Notes: generated by a model from the sequence alone, not told the origin. A stretch of 64,000 nt of DNA from Bombiscardovia asteroides_K (GCF_048001765.1 NZ_CP181447.1:62001-126000), one strand, 5' to 3'. Positions 1 through 8,871 are shown, counted from the stretch's first letter. Program-made: numbers and translations.

Positions 1-402
1 TTTGTGCAATGCAAGCTTGTAAATTACGAACCTGTGGCATCATACGTGCTGATGATTTCGCGCCCGAAACCTGCTGGGTCTTCTGGTGCGAAGTTGGATT
101 GGTTTTTGATGCGTCCGGTCTATCTTGATCTAACCCGTCTATGTGGTCTGATTCAGACCGATCTGACTGTGAGCTGTTCTGACTCAATTAATGTGCCTTG
201 ATTAGTTCTGATCCTACTTACTCAAGGCTGGTTTAATGCGCCACATTTGTCATCGAAGACCGACAGGAGACTGCCGCAGCCCATGATGGTGCGCTAGCGT
301 TGAGGAAGAGGGGTGATTCTGCAGCAGTTAGGTAGGGTCCCTGTGACCCGGAGACGTGTGTGGAGCCGATCCGGGGCAATCGATCATGAAGGAGCGGATG
401 AG
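1..402. other. Intergenic / no convincing gene at left edge
   Basis: I see no convincing gene in the first 402 bases. A 65-codon open frame near the left edge has no ribosome binding site and no recognisable protein features. A short inverted repeat (GGTCTG-att-CAGACC, 145-159) is present but has no T-run. The right part, up to the AAGGAG at 389-394, should hold the promoter of the SDR gene; I could not place a -35/-10 pair with confidence. Confidence 0.5.
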
Positions 403-1170
403 ATGACGGAATCCAAGAAAACAATCAAGCGTGCCGTGGTGACCGGCGCCTCCAGCGGCATCGGCCAGGCCAGTGCTCGGGCCTTGGTGGACAAGGGCTG
501 GAAGGTGGTCGGCCTGGCCCGGCGCGAGGACAAGCTCAAGGCTCTGGCCGACCAGCTGGGCCAGAACTTCACCTATGAGGTCTGCGATGTGACTGACGAG
601 GACTCCACGCAGGCGGCGGTCGAGGCTGTACTCAAGGGCGGGCCAGTTAAGGCTTTGGTCAACTGCGCCGGCGCAGCCTTCGGCAAGGATCCGGTGGCAA
701 CCTCCAGTTTGGACGACTGGCGCGGCATGTACGAGCTGAACGTCATCGGCACTCTGCGGGTCATCCAGAAGCTGCTCCCGGCCCTGAAAGAGGCGGAGGG
801 CACGGTCCTGGTGATCTCCTCCACGGCAGGCATCGAGCCTTACGAGGGCGGCGGCGGATACTGCGCTTCCAAGGCGGCGGAACGGGTCATGGCCCGCATT
901 CTCCGGCTAGAGCTGATAGGTCAGCCGGTGCGCGTGGTCGACATCGCTCCGGGCCTAGTCCACACCGACGAGTTCTCCCTGAAACGGTTCGGTGGCGATA
1001 GCGACCGGGCCGATGCAGTCTACGCCGGGGTGCCCGACCCGCTGACCGCCGACGATATCGCAGGATGCGTCACCTGGGCCCTGGAGCAGCCCGACACTGT
1101 GGACATCGACCAGATTGTGGTCCGCCCCCGCGCTGAGGGCTCCTACACCAAGCTCTACCGTCGCAGCTAA
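403..1170 (+). CDS. SDR family NAD(P)-dependent oxidoreductase
   Basis: A classical short-chain dehydrogenase/reductase of 255 residues. The N-terminal nucleotide-binding glycine motif TGASSGIG is at about residues 14-21, NCAG near 87-90, and the catalytic Ser140, Tyr153 and Lys157 (YCASK) are all present. The start at 403 is chosen because AAGGAG lies 8 bases upstream; an open frame continues upstream but lacks family similarity. The family reduces carbonyls or oxidises alcohols with NAD(P)H in the cytoplasm. The TDEFSLKRFGGD segment and overall length resemble the YdfG/serine-3-dehydrogenase-like group, but the substrate cannot be read from sequence. It is monocistronic and convergent with the antiporter gene that follows. 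Confidence 0.9.
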   Translation: MTESKKTIKRAVVTGASSGIGQASARALVDKGWKVVGLARREDKLKALADQLGQNFTYEVCDVTDEDSTQAAVEAVLKGGPVKALVNCAGAAFGKDPVATSSLDDWRGMYELNVIGTLRVIQKLLPALKEAEGTVLVISSTAGIEPYEGGGGYCASKAAERVMARILRLELIGQPVRVVDIAPGLVHTDEFSLKRFGGDSDRADAVYAGVPDPLTADDIAGCVTWALEQPDTVDIDQIVVRPRAEGSYTKLYRRS

Positions 1171-1183
1171 GCCTGATAAGGGA

Positions 1184-1273
1184 CCGATTCTGTCAAAACT
1201 GATTCTGTCAAAACCGAGTTTGGCAGGCTGATTCTGGCAGGAACCGGGTCTGGCAGAGGTTGGGTCTTGGCAG
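1184..1273. repeat. Degenerate ~15-nt tandem repeat array between convergent genes
   Basis: Six imperfect copies of a 14-16 base unit of the form CYGATTCTGGCAGG lie head to tail (starting near 1184, 1199, 1214, 1228, 1244 and 1260). The first two copies are almost identical. The array is flanked by a 12-base direct repeat GCAGCTAAGCCT at 1163-1174 and 1270-1281; the left copy overlaps the SDR stop codon. It fills nearly the whole gap between the two convergent genes. Confidence 0.65.
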
Positions 1274-1279
1274 CTAAGC

Positions 1280-2731
1280 CTATGCGTGCCTGGCGGAACG
1301 CAGTCTACCGGGGATAGTGCCCACGGCCACGATGAGTACGGACAGGACCGACCCTGCCAGCACGCCCAGCAGGGCTGACTCCAGGTGCGGGGATCCGGCG
1401 AAGGCCAGGTTGGCGATCAGGAAGGACATGGTGAAGCCGATTCCGCAGAGCTGGCAGAGGCCGATCAAGTTCCCGGTCGTGGAGCCGGCAGGTCGCCGCA
1501 GCCCCAGATGCCCTGCCAGGACCAGCATGGTCATGATCCCCAGGGGTTTGCCCAAGGCCAGTCCTAGCGTGGCGCCCCAGAAGACCCGGTCAGTCAGCAG
1601 TCCGGGTCCCAGCTGATCCAGGGAGATGGACAGCGAAAAGAAGGCGAAAAGGGGCAGGACCACCAGGGCGCTCAAAGGTGTCAGCAGGCGATCCAACTGT
1701 TCGGCAGGCGATGATGCTTGGATGTGGCTCCGTCCAATCCCTGTTGTCTCGGTTCCAGCTGGATTGGCCCCGGTAGATTCTGTTCCTGATGGTTCAGCCT
1801 CGTGTGACCTGGCAACAGGGGTCAACAGGCCCATCGCTACTCCCGCCAGCACCGGGTGGATTCCAGCCTTGAAGAGGCCGTACCAGGCCAGCAGGCCGCC
1901 GACAAGGGCACCCAGCAGGAACAGCGGCATCAACGGTCGCCAGAGCCGGAGGGAACGGCTCGCTGCTCGAACCAGCAACGCCCAGACCACAAGGCCGGCC
2001 AGGCAGACAAGCAGCCAGCTCGGTTGTCCCAAACTGGAGTAGCCCAGAGCGATCAGCAGGACGCCAATCAGATCGTCGAAGATGGCCAGGGTCATCAAAA
2101 AGGCCTGTAGGGCGGGCCCGGCCTTGGGCAGGAGCAGCTGCAGAGCCGCCAGGGAGAAGGCCACATCGGTGGCTGTTGGGACAGCCCAGCCACGCAAACC
2201 GGCGGGGGAGCCCAGGTTGAGCAGGCAGTAGATCAGGATCGGAACGGCCACGCCGCCCAGAGCGGCCAGCATGGGCAGCAGAACCTGCCTGTGGTCGCGC
2301 AGAGTACCTGTGGCGGCCTCCTGGCGCAGGTCAAGACCCATGATCAGGAAGAATATGGTCAGCAGCCCGTCCTGTATCCAGTCCTTCAGGGACAGGTTCA
2401 GTTCACCGGGCAGGTCCAGAGGAATCCAAGCGGCAAGAGCCTTCAGCCCCGGCCCGGTCTCTGGCAGATTGGCCAGGATCAGCCCGGCCAGGGCGCAGGC
2501 CATCATGAATAGGCCAGTTATCCGATCGTTTTCGGCCAACGATGACAGGACGGCGAAACAATTTGAACGATGATGTCTGTTGTGCCGGCCTCTGTCAGAT
2601 CCGCCCTGCCCACGCTGTGGATTTGATGGTTGGGCATTCGATGGCTCGGAATTCTGGTGCGAATTCGAATCGTCGTAATCCTGACGACGTGGATTGATTT
2701 GAGATGTCGGGAATGTAGGCGTGGGCGGCAT
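1280..2731 (-). CDS. nhaA: Na+/H+ antiporter NhaA
   Basis: An integral membrane protein of 483 residues that exchanges external protons for internal Na+, contributing to pH and salt homeostasis. Membrane segments run from LFMMACALAGLILANL onward, and the conserved NhaA features LTIFFLIMGLDLRQE, PTATDVAFSLA and LTLAIFDDLIGVLLIALGYS are present; the PTATD and FDDL aspartates correspond to the family's ion-binding region. The start at 2731 has AGGAG 5-6 bases upstream; the upstream in-frame codon lacks such a site. The protein has a long hydrophilic N-terminal tail rich in Asn/His/Arg and a Ser/Thr/Gly-rich cytoplasmic loop before the last membrane bundle, giving more than the ~390 residues of E. 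coli NhaA. Confidence 0.92.
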   Translation of the reverse strand: MPPTPTFPTSQINPRRQDYDDSNSHQNSEPSNAQPSNPQRGQGGSDRGRHNRHHRSNCFAVLSSLAENDRITGLFMMACALAGLILANLPETGPGLKALAAWIPLDLPGELNLSLKDWIQDGLLTIFFLIMGLDLRQEAATGTLRDHRQVLLPMLAALGGVAVPILIYCLLNLGSPAGLRGWAVPTATDVAFSLAALQLLLPKAGPALQAFLMTLAIFDDLIGVLLIALGYSSLGQPSWLLVCLAGLVVWALLVRAASRSLRLWRPLMPLFLLGALVGGLLAWYGLFKAGIHPVLAGVAMGLLTPVARSHEAEPSGTESTGANPAGTETTGIGRSHIQASSPAEQLDRLLTPLSALVVLPLFAFFSLSISLDQLGPGLLTDRVFWGATLGLALGKPLGIMTMLVLAGHLGLRRPAGSTTGNLIGLCQLCGIGFTMSFLIANLAFAGSPHLESALLGVLAGSVLSVLIVAVGTIPGRLRSARHA

Positions 2732-2947
2732 GATGCTCCTGGTCGGGCGGATAGGGTTCGGTCTTCCTTGGCCGACCAGTCTTCCCGGCATGAGGCGGCG
2801 CCCGGCCGTCTCCCAGATGTCAATTCTATCTTGTTCAAAGAGTTATGCCAGCGGCTCTGCACCTTTTACGATGTAGGGCCGCTGGCATACCGCCTATCGT
2901 GGGCGGCGATGAGCTCTCAGAGCTCAGAAACCGAGTAACTCAGTAAC

Positions 2948-3427
2948 TCAGAACAGGTGGCTGCGCATGAACCACTGGAAGTGCTCCAGCTCCTGCACGT
3001 GGTCCTGCAGAATGTTGGAGCTGACGATGTCCAGGTCGTCCAGCTCCTTGATGGCCTCGCGGTCGCGCTTGATGAAGGTGGTGTAGTAGGTGTCCAGGGC
3101 CTTCAGGTAGTCCAGGGCATCCTGACGGCCGGTCATGGTGATGCCATCCCAGTCGCGGTTCTTCATGATGTCGTCGGGCCGTCCGGCGGGGGAGCCACCC
3201 AGGGTGGCGATGCGCTCTGCGGTCTCGTCGGCCATGTTCAGCACCGAATCGACCTCGGGGTCCATCATTTCGTGGATGCCGATGAATTCCTTGCCCTTCA
3301 TGTTCCAATGGGCGTGCTTAAGGATCAGGGCAGTCTCCTGTTCCTGGCTCAGACGGCTCTGCAGGATGGCGACGACCTTTTCGCTGGTCGCTTCGTCGAG
3401 TCCCGGTACAGTGAAGTTCAATGCCAT
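2948..3427 (-). CDS. dps: Dps-family ferritin-like DNA protection protein
   Basis: A 159-residue Dps protein, expected to form a dodecameric cage that oxidises and stores iron using hydrogen peroxide. The ferroxidase residues keep exact Dps spacing: His40 (HAHWN), His52, Asp56, Asp67 and Glu71 (DETAE) match E. coli His51, His63, Asp67, Asp78 and Glu82. AAGGAG lies just upstream of the ATG at 3427. The lysine-rich N-terminal DNA-binding tail of E. coli Dps is missing, so direct DNA binding is uncertain. With AhpC/AhpF-like genes 2 kb away it suggests a peroxide and iron defence neighbourhood, though these are separate transcription units. Confidence 0.93.
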   Translation of the reverse strand: MALNFTVPGLDEATSEKVVAILQSRLSQEQETALILKHAHWNMKGKEFIGIHEMMDPEVDSVLNMADETAERIATLGGSPAGRPDDIMKNRDWDGITMTGRQDALDYLKALDTYYTTFIKRDREAIKELDDLDIVSSNILQDHVQELEHFQWFMRSHLF

Positions 3428-3615
3428 AATCGCTCCTTAAATATGAAATTATGCCTGCGGCCGGCTCAGCCCGACCTTGTATCTCCAGACTAGAGGAAAA
3501 AGCAAGGAAACGCTTGGATTTTGCGGGAATCAACCAGTGAAATCATTCACGGACCATCGGCTACGCTGACAGTCATTTTTCCTTGACTGGCGTGAGGGCG
3601 GTCGCCGGCTGACTG

Positions 3616-3634
3616 CCAGCCAATCACTGGCTGG
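3616..3634 (-). terminator. Hairpin downstream of the CBS/CorC gene
   Basis: A 7-bp perfect inverted repeat (CCAGCCA-atcac-TGGCTGG) lies 29 bases past the stop of the leftward CorC-type gene. There is no immediate U-run on either strand, so it is a weak terminator candidate or simply a stable 3' hairpin. Confidence 0.35.
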
Positions 3635-3662
3635 ATGATAGTAGGATTCGGTTAGACGATAG

Positions 3663-5039
3663 CTAGGCTCTGGTCGCAGTATCGTCTCGGCCCGCCTTGG
3701 ATTGGCCGTTTCCGCGGTCGTCATCCTTGTCGGCTTGGTCCTCGGCCTCCTGCCGGCGTCTGACCTCGATGGTCTCGATGCGTCGCCCGTCCACCTTGGT
3801 CACCACCATGTCATACCCGTCGTCGGAGTGGACCACATCGCCCACCTGCCCCATCCGTCCGGTCTGAGCCAGGAAGTAGCCGGCCAGGGTCTCGTATGGC
3901 CCATCCTCCAGCTCGATCCCGGTCAAGTCGGCGAAGTCCTCGATGGTCATGCCGCCGTCAACCGTGGCAACCCCGTTGATGAAGGCGGTTGCCTGTGGAT
4001 GGGCAGGGTTCTGCTCCTCGGGCAGGTCGTACTCGTCGCGGATGTCGCCCACCAGCTCCTCGGTCATATCCTCCAGGGTGACGATGCCGTCGGTGCCCCC
4101 GTACTCGTCGATGACTACGGCCAGGTGGATGCCCTTCTTGCGCAGCTTCTCCAGGCTGGGCAGGAGCCTGGAGGTGCCGGGCAGGGCGATGCCGGGCCTG
4201 GTCACGTCGGCCACGGTCTTGGCATGGGGGTTGCGCACGTCCATCAGGTCGCGCACGTGGACGAAGCCCAGCACGTCGTCGAAGTCGCGGCCGGTCACCG
4301 GGTAGCGGGAGTAGGGCTCGTCGTGCACGAATTCGACCGCCTCCTGCAGCGGCATGTCCCCGGCGATGAAGACCACGTCGGCCCTGGGACGCATGACCTC
4401 GGCCACGCTGGTCTCGGAGGCGTCGAAGACATCGCCCAGGATCATCCGCTCGTCCTTGCTCAGGTTGGTGTTGGATGAGACCAGCATCCGCAGCTCGTCG
4501 TCGCTGACCTCGGTGTCGGTCTGCTGGGGGTCGAAGCCCAGGATGCGCACGATGAGGTCGGTGTTCTTGCCGATCAGCCAGATCAGCGGCCTGCACAGGG
4601 TGGTGAAGACGTCGATGGCCGGAACGACGGCCCTGGCGATGGCCTCGGTGCGCTGCATGGCGATCCGCTTGGGCACCAGCTCGGAGATGACGATGGAGCA
4701 GTAGGAGATGATCAGGGTCAGAATCACTGTGGTCAGAGTGCCGGCCAGACCCTCGTGCACGCCCCACCCGGTCAGGACGGGCACCACGTAGGGGGCGATG
4801 GATGATGCGCCGAAGGAGGCCGAGAGGAAGCCCGTCAGCGTCACGCCGATCTGCACGGCGGAAAGAAAGGTGTTGGGGTCGCGGGCGATGCGGGCCACCC
4901 GGGCGCCGCGCGCGTCCTGCTGCTCCATCTGCTCCAGCTGCGAGCCTCGCAGGGAGACCAGCGCCAGCTCAGTCCCCGAGAAGACGGAACCGAGCAGGAG
5001 GAAGAAGAGAATGAGCAGGATGTTCAGCCATAATGCCAT
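3663..5039 (-). CDS. CNNM/CorC (hemolysin C) family membrane protein with CBS pair
   Basis: A 458-residue protein with the layout of the CNNM/CorC family: an N-terminal DUF21 membrane domain (LNILLILFFLLLGSVFSGTE, then segments near LTLIISYCSIVISELVPKR), two CBS domains (about residues 200-320, including VMRPRADVVFI and YSRYPVTGRDFDDVLGFVHVRD) and a C-terminal CorC_HlyC domain. Family members take part in Mg2+ or other divalent cation transport; the old hemolysin name is not supported. The start at 5039 gives the normal N-terminus; only a weak GAAGG precedes it, and an in-frame ATG at 5069 is possible. The tail is acidic and charged. It is divergent from ahpC. Confidence 0.87.
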   Translation of the reverse strand: MALWLNILLILFFLLLGSVFSGTELALVSLRGSQLEQMEQQDARGARVARIARDPNTFLSAVQIGVTLTGFLSASFGASSIAPYVVPVLTGWGVHEGLAGTLTTVILTLIISYCSIVISELVPKRIAMQRTEAIARAVVPAIDVFTTLCRPLIWLIGKNTDLIVRILGFDPQQTDTEVSDDELRMLVSSNTNLSKDERMILGDVFDASETSVAEVMRPRADVVFIAGDMPLQEAVEFVHDEPYSRYPVTGRDFDDVLGFVHVRDLMDVRNPHAKTVADVTRPGIALPGTSRLLPSLEKLRKKGIHLAVVIDEYGGTDGIVTLEDMTEELVGDIRDEYDLPEEQNPAHPQATAFINGVATVDGGMTIEDFADLTGIELEDGPYETLAGYFLAQTGRMGQVGDVVHSDDGYDMVVTKVDGRRIETIEVRRRQEAEDQADKDDDRGNGQSKAGRDDTATRA

Positions 5040-5195
5040 GCCTTCAATGCTAGGGTATGGACGCCCCATGTGCCCTATGTCACACCCCAGCGGTGAACCT
5101 CCGTCTTCCCCATATAGCGCTACCTGACTAGCATGAAACACGGAAGCAGGTTCGGCTTCAAGCCGACATTCCCAACGCTCCCGAAAGGATTTTTC

Positions 5196-5759
5196 ATGTC
5201 ACAGCTTCAGCACGAATTGACTGAGTTCACCACGCAGGCCTACCAGGATAACAAGACCTTCCCGGTCTCCAAGAAGGATCTGCTGGGCCACTGGTCCCTG
5301 CTCTTCTTCTACCCTGCGGACTTCAGCTTCGTCTGCCCCACCGAGCTGGAGGATCTGGCCAGCAAGTACGAGGACTTCAAGAAGATCGGCTGCGAGATCT
5401 ACTCCGTCTCCTGCGACACCGAGTTCGTCCACAAGGCCTGGCACGAGGCCAACGAGAAGATCGCCAAGGTCCAGTACCCCATGCTGGCCGATCCGACCGC
5501 AACCCTGGCCAAGGACCTGCAGACCTACAACGAGGCCGAGGGCAAGGCCGAGCGCGGCGACTTCATTCTGACCCCTGAGGGCAAGGTCGTGGCCTACGAG
5601 GTCATCTCCTCCAACGTGGGCCGCAACGCCGACGAGCTGCTGCGCCGCGTCCAGGCCTCCCAGTTCGTCTACGAGCACGGCGATCAGGTCTGCCCTGCCA
5701 AGTGGGAGCCCGGCGAGGACACCATCGAGCCCAGCCTGGATCTGGTCGGCCAGCTCTGA
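5196..5759 (+). CDS. ahpC: Alkyl hydroperoxide reductase subunit C (peroxiredoxin)
   Basis: A 187-residue typical 2-Cys peroxiredoxin of the AhpC class, reducing H2O2 and organic peroxides in the cytoplasm. The peroxidatic Cys47 sits in FVCPTE and the resolving Cys166 in VCPAKW; length equals that of E. coli AhpC. The ATG at 5196 follows AAAGGA with proper spacing. A hairpin (TCGGCTT-c-AAGCCGA) in the preceding leader could affect expression. The partner reductase gene follows 120 bases downstream, after an intrinsic terminator, implying that ahpC is transcribed at higher level than its reductase. Confidence 0.97.
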   Translation: MSQLQHELTEFTTQAYQDNKTFPVSKKDLLGHWSLLFFYPADFSFVCPTELEDLASKYEDFKKIGCEIYSVSCDTEFVHKAWHEANEKIAKVQYPMLADPTATLAKDLQTYNEAEGKAERGDFILTPEGKVVAYEVISSNVGRNADELLRRVQASQFVYEHGDQVCPAKWEPGEDTIEPSLDLVGQL

Positions 5760-5777
5760 TCCGCAGCTGCCAACATC

Positions 5778-5820
5778 GGGAACTCGCCGATCGGAAGCGA
5801 CCAGGGCGGGTTCCCTTTTC
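5778..5820 (+). terminator. Intrinsic terminator between ahpC and the reductase gene
   Basis: An imperfect stem with GGGAAC (5778-5783) pairing GTTCCC (5810-5815) and further pairing of CGCC with GGCG inside, followed directly by TTTT. It probably attenuates read-through from ahpC into the downstream reductase. Confidence 0.7.
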
Positions 5821-5879
5821 TGTATTCACGACCAGCATCCAAAACAGCACATCCGTGCATTCCTTCGGAAGAGGCATTC

Positions 5880-7631
5880 ATGACTGAAGACAAGAATCTT
5901 TATGACGTGGTCGTCATTGGCGGCGGCCCTGCAGGCCTGAGCGCAGGCCTCTACCTGGCCCGGGCGCGGTATCGCACCCTGATCCTGGAGAAGGACGACT
6001 TCGGCGGCCAGATCACCATCACGGCCGACGTGGTCAACTATCCGGGCGTGGCCAGCACCGACGGCCGCAAGCTGACCGAGACCATGCGCCAGCAGGCCCA
6101 GAACTTCGGAGCCGAATTCATGAGCGCCGAGGCCACGGGCATCGAGGCCCAGGGCGACATCAAGGTGGTCCATACCTCCCGGGGCGACCTGCGCACCTTT
6201 GGCATCCTGATCGCCACCGGCGCCAGCCCCCGCAAGATCGGCTTCCAGGGCGAGCAGGAGTATGCGGGCCGCGGCGTGGCCTACTGCGCCACCTGCGACG
6301 GTGAGTTCTTCACCGGGCGCGAGGTCCTAGTGGTCGGCGGCGGATTCGCAGCTGCGGAGGAGTCGGTCTTCCTGACCAAGTACGCCACCAAGGTGACCTT
6401 GCTGGTGCGCGAGGAGGACTTCACCTGCGATGCCGCCGTGGCTGACGAGGCCCGGAACAACGACAAGATCGAGATCCACTACTCCACCGAGCTCAAGGGA
6501 GTCTCCGCTGGCCCTGGCGGACTGGTCGAGGCCACTATCCTGGACCGGGAGAGCGGGCAGACCACCACTTGGAAGCCCCAGGACGGCGGCACCTTCGGCG
6601 TCTTCGTCTTCGCTGGCTACGTGCCCCAGACTGGCATGCTCAAGGGCGTGGTGGATCTGGACGACCATGGCTACGTGCTGACCCACGACTACCTGGAGAC
6701 CTCGGTGCCGGGCATCTACGCCGCCGGGGATCTGCGGGTCAAGAACCTGCGCCAGGTCATCACCGCCACCTCTGATGGGGCTGTGGCCGCCGTTGAGCTT
6801 GAGCGCTATGCCTCCAACATGTCTGACAAGACCGGCCTGGTGCCGCCCCGACCCGAGGATTCCCCCTATGCCCGCTCCGAGCGTCAGGCCGAGAACTCCG
6901 CCCTGGCCTCGGGCACCTCGCCCGCTCCTGTGGCCCAGGAGCACGACCAAGCTACGGCTAAGACTTCCGGCTTCTTCGGGCCCGACATTCGCAAGCAGCT
7001 GGACATGGTCTTTGGCAAGATGACCGGAAAGCTGGAGCTGGCCCTGGACCTGGATGGCAGCCAGGTCTCCAAGGAGCTGGAGGCCTTCGTGGACGAGCTG
7101 GTCGGGCTCTCCGACGGCAAGCTGACCTCCAGGGTGGACTCCCGCACGGATGAGGACGGCAAAGATTATGATCCTGCCGGCGACCTGCCAGATGCTCGGC
7201 CCAGCGTGCGCATCTGCCGGCTGGACGATCAGGGCGTCTCCCAGCCGACCGGGTTGGCCTTCCATGGCGTGCCCAGCGGCCACGAGTTCAACTCCTTCGT
7301 CCTGGCCCTCTACAATGCGGCGGGCCCCGGCCAGCAGGTGGATCAGCCCACCTCGGACCGTATCGATGCCATCAAGGACCAGGTGGACGTGATGATGCTG
7401 GTCTCCCTGACCTGCACCATGTGCCCGACCACGGTCCTGTCCGCCCAGCGGGTAGCGGCCCAGAACGGCAAGGTGCGCGCCGAGGCCTACGACCTGGCCC
7501 ACTTCCCCGAGCTGAAGGACCAGTACCAGGTCATGAGCGTCCCCTGCATCGTGATCCGTAAGGACGGCCAGGAGACCGTGGAGTTCGGCAAGAAGTCCGT
7601 TCCTGAAATGCTGGATCTGATCGGGGCCTGA
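5880..7631 (+). CDS. AhpF-like FAD-dependent peroxiredoxin reductase with permuted domain order
   Basis: A 583-residue flavoprotein, most likely the electron donor of AhpC. Residues 1-310 are a thioredoxin-reductase-type domain: FAD motif VVIGGGPAGLSAG (11-23), redox pair Cys136-x2-Cys139 (YCATC), NAD(P)H motif VVGGGFAAAE, and GIYAAGD. After a Pro/Ala/Ser-rich linker (about 315-365), residues ~370-583 resemble the double-thioredoxin-fold domain of AhpF, with CxxC at Cys512/Cys515 (TCTMCP) and the cis-Pro segment VMSVPCIV. In E. coli AhpF that domain is N-terminal, so the order here is reversed. The length of about 580 is that of AhpI-like or permuted AhpF proteins. The gene follows ahpC in the same direction. 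Confidence 0.88.
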   Translation: MTEDKNLYDVVVIGGGPAGLSAGLYLARARYRTLILEKDDFGGQITITADVVNYPGVASTDGRKLTETMRQQAQNFGAEFMSAEATGIEAQGDIKVVHTSRGDLRTFGILIATGASPRKIGFQGEQEYAGRGVAYCATCDGEFFTGREVLVVGGGFAAAEESVFLTKYATKVTLLVREEDFTCDAAVADEARNNDKIEIHYSTELKGVSAGPGGLVEATILDRESGQTTTWKPQDGGTFGVFVFAGYVPQTGMLKGVVDLDDHGYVLTHDYLETSVPGIYAAGDLRVKNLRQVITATSDGAVAAVELERYASNMSDKTGLVPPRPEDSPYARSERQAENSALASGTSPAPVAQEHDQATAKTSGFFGPDIRKQLDMVFGKMTGKLELALDLDGSQVSKELEAFVDELVGLSDGKLTSRVDSRTDEDGKDYDPAGDLPDARPSVRICRLDDQGVSQPTGLAFHGVPSGHEFNSFVLALYNAAGPGQQVDQPTSDRIDAIKDQVDVMMLVSLTCTMCPTTVLSAQRVAAQNGKVRAEAYDLAHFPELKDQYQVMSVPCIVIRKDGQETVEFGKKSVPEMLDLIGA

Positions 7632-7659
7632 CCCTGGGTCCGAGCCTGAACAGAGCCTG

Positions 7660-7709
7660 AAAGGGCGCTGGTGTCATTGCTTTTGTGGCAGTGATGCCAG
7701 CGCCTTTTC
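7660..7709 (+). terminator. Strong intrinsic terminator after the AhpF-like gene
   Basis: A stem of about 19 bp (AAGGGCGCTGG... pairing ...CCAGCGCCTT, with G-U pairs) and a short loop near 7681-7685, ending in CTTTTC. It closes the peroxide-defence unit before the leftward LacI gene. Confidence 0.85.
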
Positions 7710-7788
7710 TGATATATGTCACAGGTCTGCATTGATGAAAAACTATGGATATTATCCGGAACTTATACGGTTTGATTAGTTTGCCGTA

Positions 7789-8802
7789 TCAGCAGCCGCA
7801 GGAGTGACGGATGACCAGATCCGCCTTGATCAGTTGTACGTCAGGGACCTGGTCCGGATCCAAGGCCGCATTCATGGCACAGGTGGCGATTTTCTGGGTG
7901 TCCTGCTGCATGGTGGTCAGCTGTGGCCAGGTGTAGAGGGAGTCGACGGTACCATCGAAGGAGACGATGGCCACGTCCTCGGGAATGCGCAGCCCGCGCT
8001 CATGAAGAGCCCGAAGAGCACCCATGGCCTCCATGTCGGAACCGGCGAAAATGGCCTCGGGCTGGTGGTCGCTGTCCAGAAGCCTGAGCGTCGCCCTATA
8101 CCCTCCCTCGCGAGTGAAGTAGGACCGAATGATGCGGCCGGCCGGCAGATTGTTGTTCTGATGGGCGGCATACCAGCCCCGCACGCGATCATCTGTCCGG
8201 TCCTCCTCCGGGCCGCCGTAGAGCATGTCCACGCTGCAGAACTTATGCCCTATCAGGTGTTCGGTGGCGGTCATGGCGGAAGAATAGAAGTCAGTTGAAA
8301 CGCTCTTGGCGTTCATGACCCTCCGAGGCTGATCCATAAAGATGAATCGGCTCTGGTCGAGGGGTGCCATGCTGATTTGGTCGTAGGTGCGTGAGGTGGA
8401 AAGGAAGATGGCATCAACATTGCGTTCGATTAGTTTGCTGATTGCATCCTCCTCCAGGTCCGGGTCACCTTTGACGTTCATGAACATCAATGAATACCCG
8501 TGGCGGGATGCGGCCGATTGCAGCTCGTTGTAAATGCCGGCGCTGAAAGGGTTGGAGGAGTCGGGGACGATGACGGCCATCATCTTTGAAAACCCGGTGC
8601 GTAGGGCGCGGGCAGTGGTGTTGGGGCGATAATCAAGGAGCTTGGCTGCGCGCCGCACCTTTTCTGAGGTCGCCGGCGCAACCCTTCTTGGCCCGTTGTT
8701 GAAGACATAGCTGACCACAGCAGTCGAAACTCCCGCTAGCCGTGCAACATCAGCTCTGGTGGCCCGCTTTCGACGTTGTTCGTGCGTAGGAACCTCTGCC
8801 AT
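7789..8802 (-). CDS. LacI family transcriptional regulator of the alpha-galactoside operon
   Basis: A 337-residue LacI/GalR regulator: helix-turn-helix with hinge (TRADVARLAGVSTAVVSYVFN, about residues 15-35) and a periplasmic-binding-protein-like effector domain (AVIVPDSSNPFSAGI, AIFAGSDMEAMGALRAL, IPEDVAIVSFDG). The start at 8802 follows AAGGGG at suitable distance; the longer upstream frame has no family similarity. It is transcribed away from a sugar ABC transporter/glycosidase operon, and the intergenic region has three copies of a TACTCGA-type palindrome, so it probably represses that operon and itself until an alpha-galactoside or its product binds. The protein ends with an unusual HSCGC pair of cysteines. 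Confidence 0.92.
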   Translation of the reverse strand: MAEVPTHEQRRKRATRADVARLAGVSTAVVSYVFNNGPRRVAPATSEKVRRAAKLLDYRPNTTARALRTGFSKMMAVIVPDSSNPFSAGIYNELQSAASRHGYSLMFMNVKGDPDLEEDAISKLIERNVDAIFLSTSRTYDQISMAPLDQSRFIFMDQPRRVMNAKSVSTDFYSSAMTATEHLIGHKFCSVDMLYGGPEEDRTDDRVRGWYAAHQNNNLPAGRIIRSYFTREGGYRATLRLLDSDHQPEAIFAGSDMEAMGALRALHERGLRIPEDVAIVSFDGTVDSLYTWPQLTTMQQDTQKIATCAMNAALDPDQVPDVQLIKADLVIRHSCGC

Positions 8803-8861
8803 TGTCCGCCCCTTTTTAAGCATGAAAACACTTTGAATTACAGCGTATTCAATTCTTATGT

Positions 8862-8871
8862 TACTCGAGTA
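8862..8871. promoter_or_regulatory. Candidate LacI-family operator 1
   Basis: A perfect 10-bp palindrome TACTCGAGTA, 60 bases upstream of the regulator start. It matches the sites at 8967 and 9021, so it is a good candidate for autoregulation and looping. Confidence 0.6.

Noticed and set aside
4..201. A 65-codon open frame at the left edge
   Set aside because: No ribosome binding site, atypical codon use and no similarity; could only be judged with sequence further left.
1184..1273. Tandem repeats considered as a CRISPR array
   Set aside because: Units are about 15 bases with no unique spacers between them, and no cas genes are present.
3616..3634. Inverted repeat considered as dps operator
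   Set aside because: It is about 190 bases upstream of the dps start and next to the CorC stop; a 3' hairpin fits better.
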